The translations under genes and the position numbers were made by a program. A model generated the notes under the pieces. The model ran no database searches. It was not told the origin of the DNA and saw nothing but the letters and a program-made list of their open reading frames with translations. Below are positions 62,326-64,000 of a stretch of 64,000 bases of DNA, piece after piece. Each line of letters begins with the position of its first letter. Positions within the stretch are counted from its first letter, which is position 1. Source of the DNA: Candidatus Omnitrophota bacterium (GTDB lineage: Bacteria; Ratteibacteria; UBA8468; B48-G9; JAFGKM01); assembly GCA_023819375.1 (NCBI GenBank), contig JAMWDI010000004.1, positions 124,001-188,000 on the forward strand, written 5' to 3'.

Positions 62326-63149
62326 TTTTTAAATGTTCCCAAAATTATATCAACTTTAATTGAAATTAAATAAATATCTTCTACAGGATAAAAAATATGA
62401 GGGTTTTTTTCAACTATTAAATATCCTGAATAATTTATTTCATTAAGTGTTTTTTTAAATTTTGCCCAGTCAACGTCTCCATCTAAAATTGGAACAAAAA
62501 TATTTTCTTTTTCTTTAAAATCTTTTAAATGTATTTGAATAATATAATCCTTAAGAATTCTTAACCAACTATCTGGATATCCATAGCCGATAACATTTCC
62601 TGTATCAAAATAGATTTTAATATATTGACTTCCAACCTTTTCTATAAAATCTAAAAAACTCAAAGGTGTCAATAAAAATTTATTTCTTACATTTTCAATT
62701 CCAATATAGATTTTATATTCTTCAGCAATTTTAGAAATTTCTCTAAAAAAATTCAAAGCATTTTGATAACCGGTTAAATAATCAATATTTTCATTTATCC
62801 ATCCTTCACATATAAGAACAACTTTGCAGTCCAATTCTTTTGCAATTTCAATACTTTTTTCAGTAAGTTTTAACAATCTTTTTCTTTTGTTTAAAGAAGT
62901 AGTTGGTAACAATCTGTAAGTTTCAACACATAATAAAGAAGGAATTTCTAATTTAAAATTTTTTGCTATATCTTTAATCTCTTTAATAAAACTCTTTGAT
63001 GACTTAATATTTAATCTCCCACCTTCACTAAAGAAGTTTAATTCTATTCCATAAAATCCTGCTTTTTTTCCTATATCAAATATTTTCTCGTAGTTAAGTT
63101 TTTCTGGAAATGCACTTTCATTTATTCCTTTTTTAATATTCATCTGCAT
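62322..63149 (-). CDS. Xylose-isomerase-like TIM-barrel protein (2)
   Basis: 275 residues, same superfamily as the protein at 44864-45724. AGFYGIELNFFSEGGRLN near 31 (first Glu), IYIGIENVRNKF near 146 (metal Glu), IYFDTGNVIGYG near 178 (Asp) and QIHLKDFKE near 205 (His), then LDGDVDWAKF and VEKNPH. Metal ligands appear complete, so it is probably an active isomerase or epimerase. Its ATG lies inside the end of the M24-like gene (17-base overlap), showing tight co-translation in this operon. Confidence 0.85.
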   Translation of the reverse strand: MQMNIKKGINESAFPEKLNYEKIFDIGKKAGFYGIELNFFSEGGRLNIKSSKSFIKEIKDIAKNFKLEIPSLLCVETYRLLPTTSLNKRKRLLKLTEKSIEIAKELDCKVVLICEGWINENIDYLTGYQNALNFFREISKIAEEYKIYIGIENVRNKFLLTPLSFLDFIEKVGSQYIKIYFDTGNVIGYGYPDSWLRILKDYIIQIHLKDFKEKENIFVPILDGDVDWAKFKKTLNEINYSGYLIVEKNPHIFYPVEDIYLISIKVDIILGTFKK

Positions 63150-63999
63150 TTCCTACAAGTTTTTGAACATTGTAAGGAAGTTTATTTAATTCTTCAACTT
63201 TTTTTCCAAATTTTCCACAAGTATTCTCTATAACCACAAAATCCATATCAGGTATAATAACATCATTCCAATAATCCCCAATTCCTCTTACTGCTACATC
63301 AAGCATTATAACTATTTGATTACCAAGAGGTTGTGTTGAATTCAATGTTATTGCTCCATAAAATTCCTGACACTCAGTATATCCTGCATTATGAGTTCCT
63401 GTATATGGTTTCAATTTTTCAAGTTCAATTTTTTTACCATAAATTTTACTTACTTCATCTGATTTTGATCTGAAAAAGTCTACAAGTGCCTTTTCCTGTA
63501 AATATGCAGGTAAATTTTCTTCACTTATTTTTTTCAACCAGAAAAGCCCTACTTTATATGCTTCTTCAATAAAACTAAACCAATATTTCTGATTTTCAGT
63601 TAATTTTTTTGGATTTTTAACTGCAATGACAGACCTTCTCACACAACTATTTAAACCATCTCTTTTTGGAGCAACTCCAAGATGAACATAGTCACCCTCA
63701 TTTATAACTCTATTTAATGCCTTTCCTATTAAAGTTCTATTTGCTGTGTTGGCTCCAACCATTATGTCCCACCCAAATTCTTCTGCACCAAGTTCTTTTG
63801 CAACAAGATATCCCCATCCTGCAACCTGAGTTTCAAGCATTCCAGGTTTTAAAACTGCAAGCATACATCTTAAAACAGTATCTCCAATCATACAGGAATC
63901 TCTGATAAGCCGCATTTCATTATCACTTTTTTCATATTTAATTTTGTAATAAATTTCCTGTGCATCAACAACATTTTCTTTCCCATAAACTTTTTCAAG
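63133..63999 (-). CDS. M24/creatinase-fold protein lacking metal ligands, 5' end outside window
   Basis: Reading frame open to the right edge; in-frame residues before the ATG at 63915 (EIYYKIKYEKSDNEMRLIRD) show that the gene continues beyond the window. About 288 residues visible, covering the pita-bread domain. VLKPGMLETQVAGWG and INEGDYVHLG fit M24. The two metal aspartates (D-x-G and S-D in peptidases) read G and S-C (DGLNSCVRRS), and the late glutamates also seem replaced. So it is not a normal metallopeptidase; creatinase shows that this fold can hydrolyse C-N bonds without metal. First visible gene of the methyltransferase operon. Confidence 0.72.
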   Translation of the reverse strand, partial: LEKVYGKENVVDAQEIYYKIKYEKSDNEMRLIRDSCMIGDTVLRCMLAVLKPGMLETQVAGWGYLVAKELGAEEFGWDIMVGANTANRTLIGKALNRVINEGDYVHLGVAPKRDGLNSCVRRSVIAVKNPKKLTENQKYWFSFIEEAYKVGLFWLKKISEENLPAYLQEKALVDFFRSKSDEVSKIYGKKIELEKLKPYTGTHNAGYTECQEFYGAITLNSTQPLGNQIVIMLDVAVRGIGDYWNDVIIPDMDFVVIENTCGKFGKKVEELNKLPYNVQKLVGNADEY

Positions 64000-64000
64000 A

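Noticed and set aside
1-64000. CRISPR array, insertion sequence or phage remnants
   Set aside because: No regularly spaced repeats, transposase motifs or phage structural genes were seen. The only exact long repeat noted is the 76-base prepilin block.

Overview
The window is AT-rich, densely packed bacterial DNA from an anaerobe. It carries the tetrahydrofolate (methyl) branch of the Wood-Ljungdahl pathway, a cytoplasmic-type [NiFe] hydrogenase, a type IV pilus motor cluster, and seven prepilin-like proteins of the DG-motif type that is common in Lentisphaerota, Planctomycetota, Omnitrophota and related uncultivated lineages. That gene mix, together with the DUF6785-like transporter and GH123-like, LamG and Gfo/Idh genes, suggests an uncultivated fermentative or acetogenic member of those groups. 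The phylum cannot be fixed from this sequence alone.

Layout. 1-5.8 kb (+): fchA (cut by the left edge), folD, hydrogenase small and large subunits, maturation protease, metV, metF, read as one operon. 5.8-7.1 kb (-): queC and queE. 7.19 kb: tRNA-Asn. 7.4-9.3 kb (-): a large membrane transporter. 9.5-20.1 kb (-): an IclR regulator leads a tight operon with four QueG-like / reductive-dehalogenase-like iron-sulfur genes (one a fusion with two complete modules), an FAD oxidoreductase, a U32-like protein, a tandem DUF1284-like protein and a GH28-like protein. 20.2-22.1 kb: TlpA-like lipoprotein, CcdA and a HAD phosphatase. 22.2-33.1 kb (+): ParA plus a ribbon-helix-helix partner, then pilB, pilT, a second pilB, pilC and five prepilin-like genes. 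33.2-41.2 kb (+): a beta-helix protein, a gene remnant, then a LacI regulator, prepilin, LamG protein and a CBM9/GH123-like 1149-residue enzyme. 41.2-45.7 kb: FAD oxidoreductase, an activase/dehydratase-like pair, a one-helix membrane protein and a sugar isomerase-like protein. 45.8-54.3 kb (-): a ROK regulator, prepilin, Gfo/Idh, DegT, ceramidase-like, LamG and Gfo/Idh run. 54.6-56.7 kb (-): HI0933-like flavoprotein and a radical SAM protein. 56.9-64 kb (-): UroD-type methyltransferase, GH63-like hydrolase, amidohydrolase, MttB-like methyltransferase, sugar isomerase-like protein and an M24-fold protein cut by the right edge.

How it may work together. The left operon can take methenyl-THF to methyl-THF, possibly with H2 as electron source. 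The right operon has a candidate corrinoid methyl donor enzyme (MttB-like) and acceptor enzyme (UroD-like), so methyl groups from a methylated substrate could enter the same C1 pool. The central region pairs carbohydrate-active genes and their repressors with prepilin-like proteins next to the pilus/secretion engine. Two separate loci repeat the order regulator - prepilin - sugar genes. The QueG-like operon has no function I can name.

Expression signals: at least eight genes have a -10 hexamer 7-9 bases before the start codon, implying leaderless or nearly leaderless mRNAs. Other genes have strong Shine-Dalgarno sequences. No CRISPR array, rRNA, insertion sequence or phage gene was seen.
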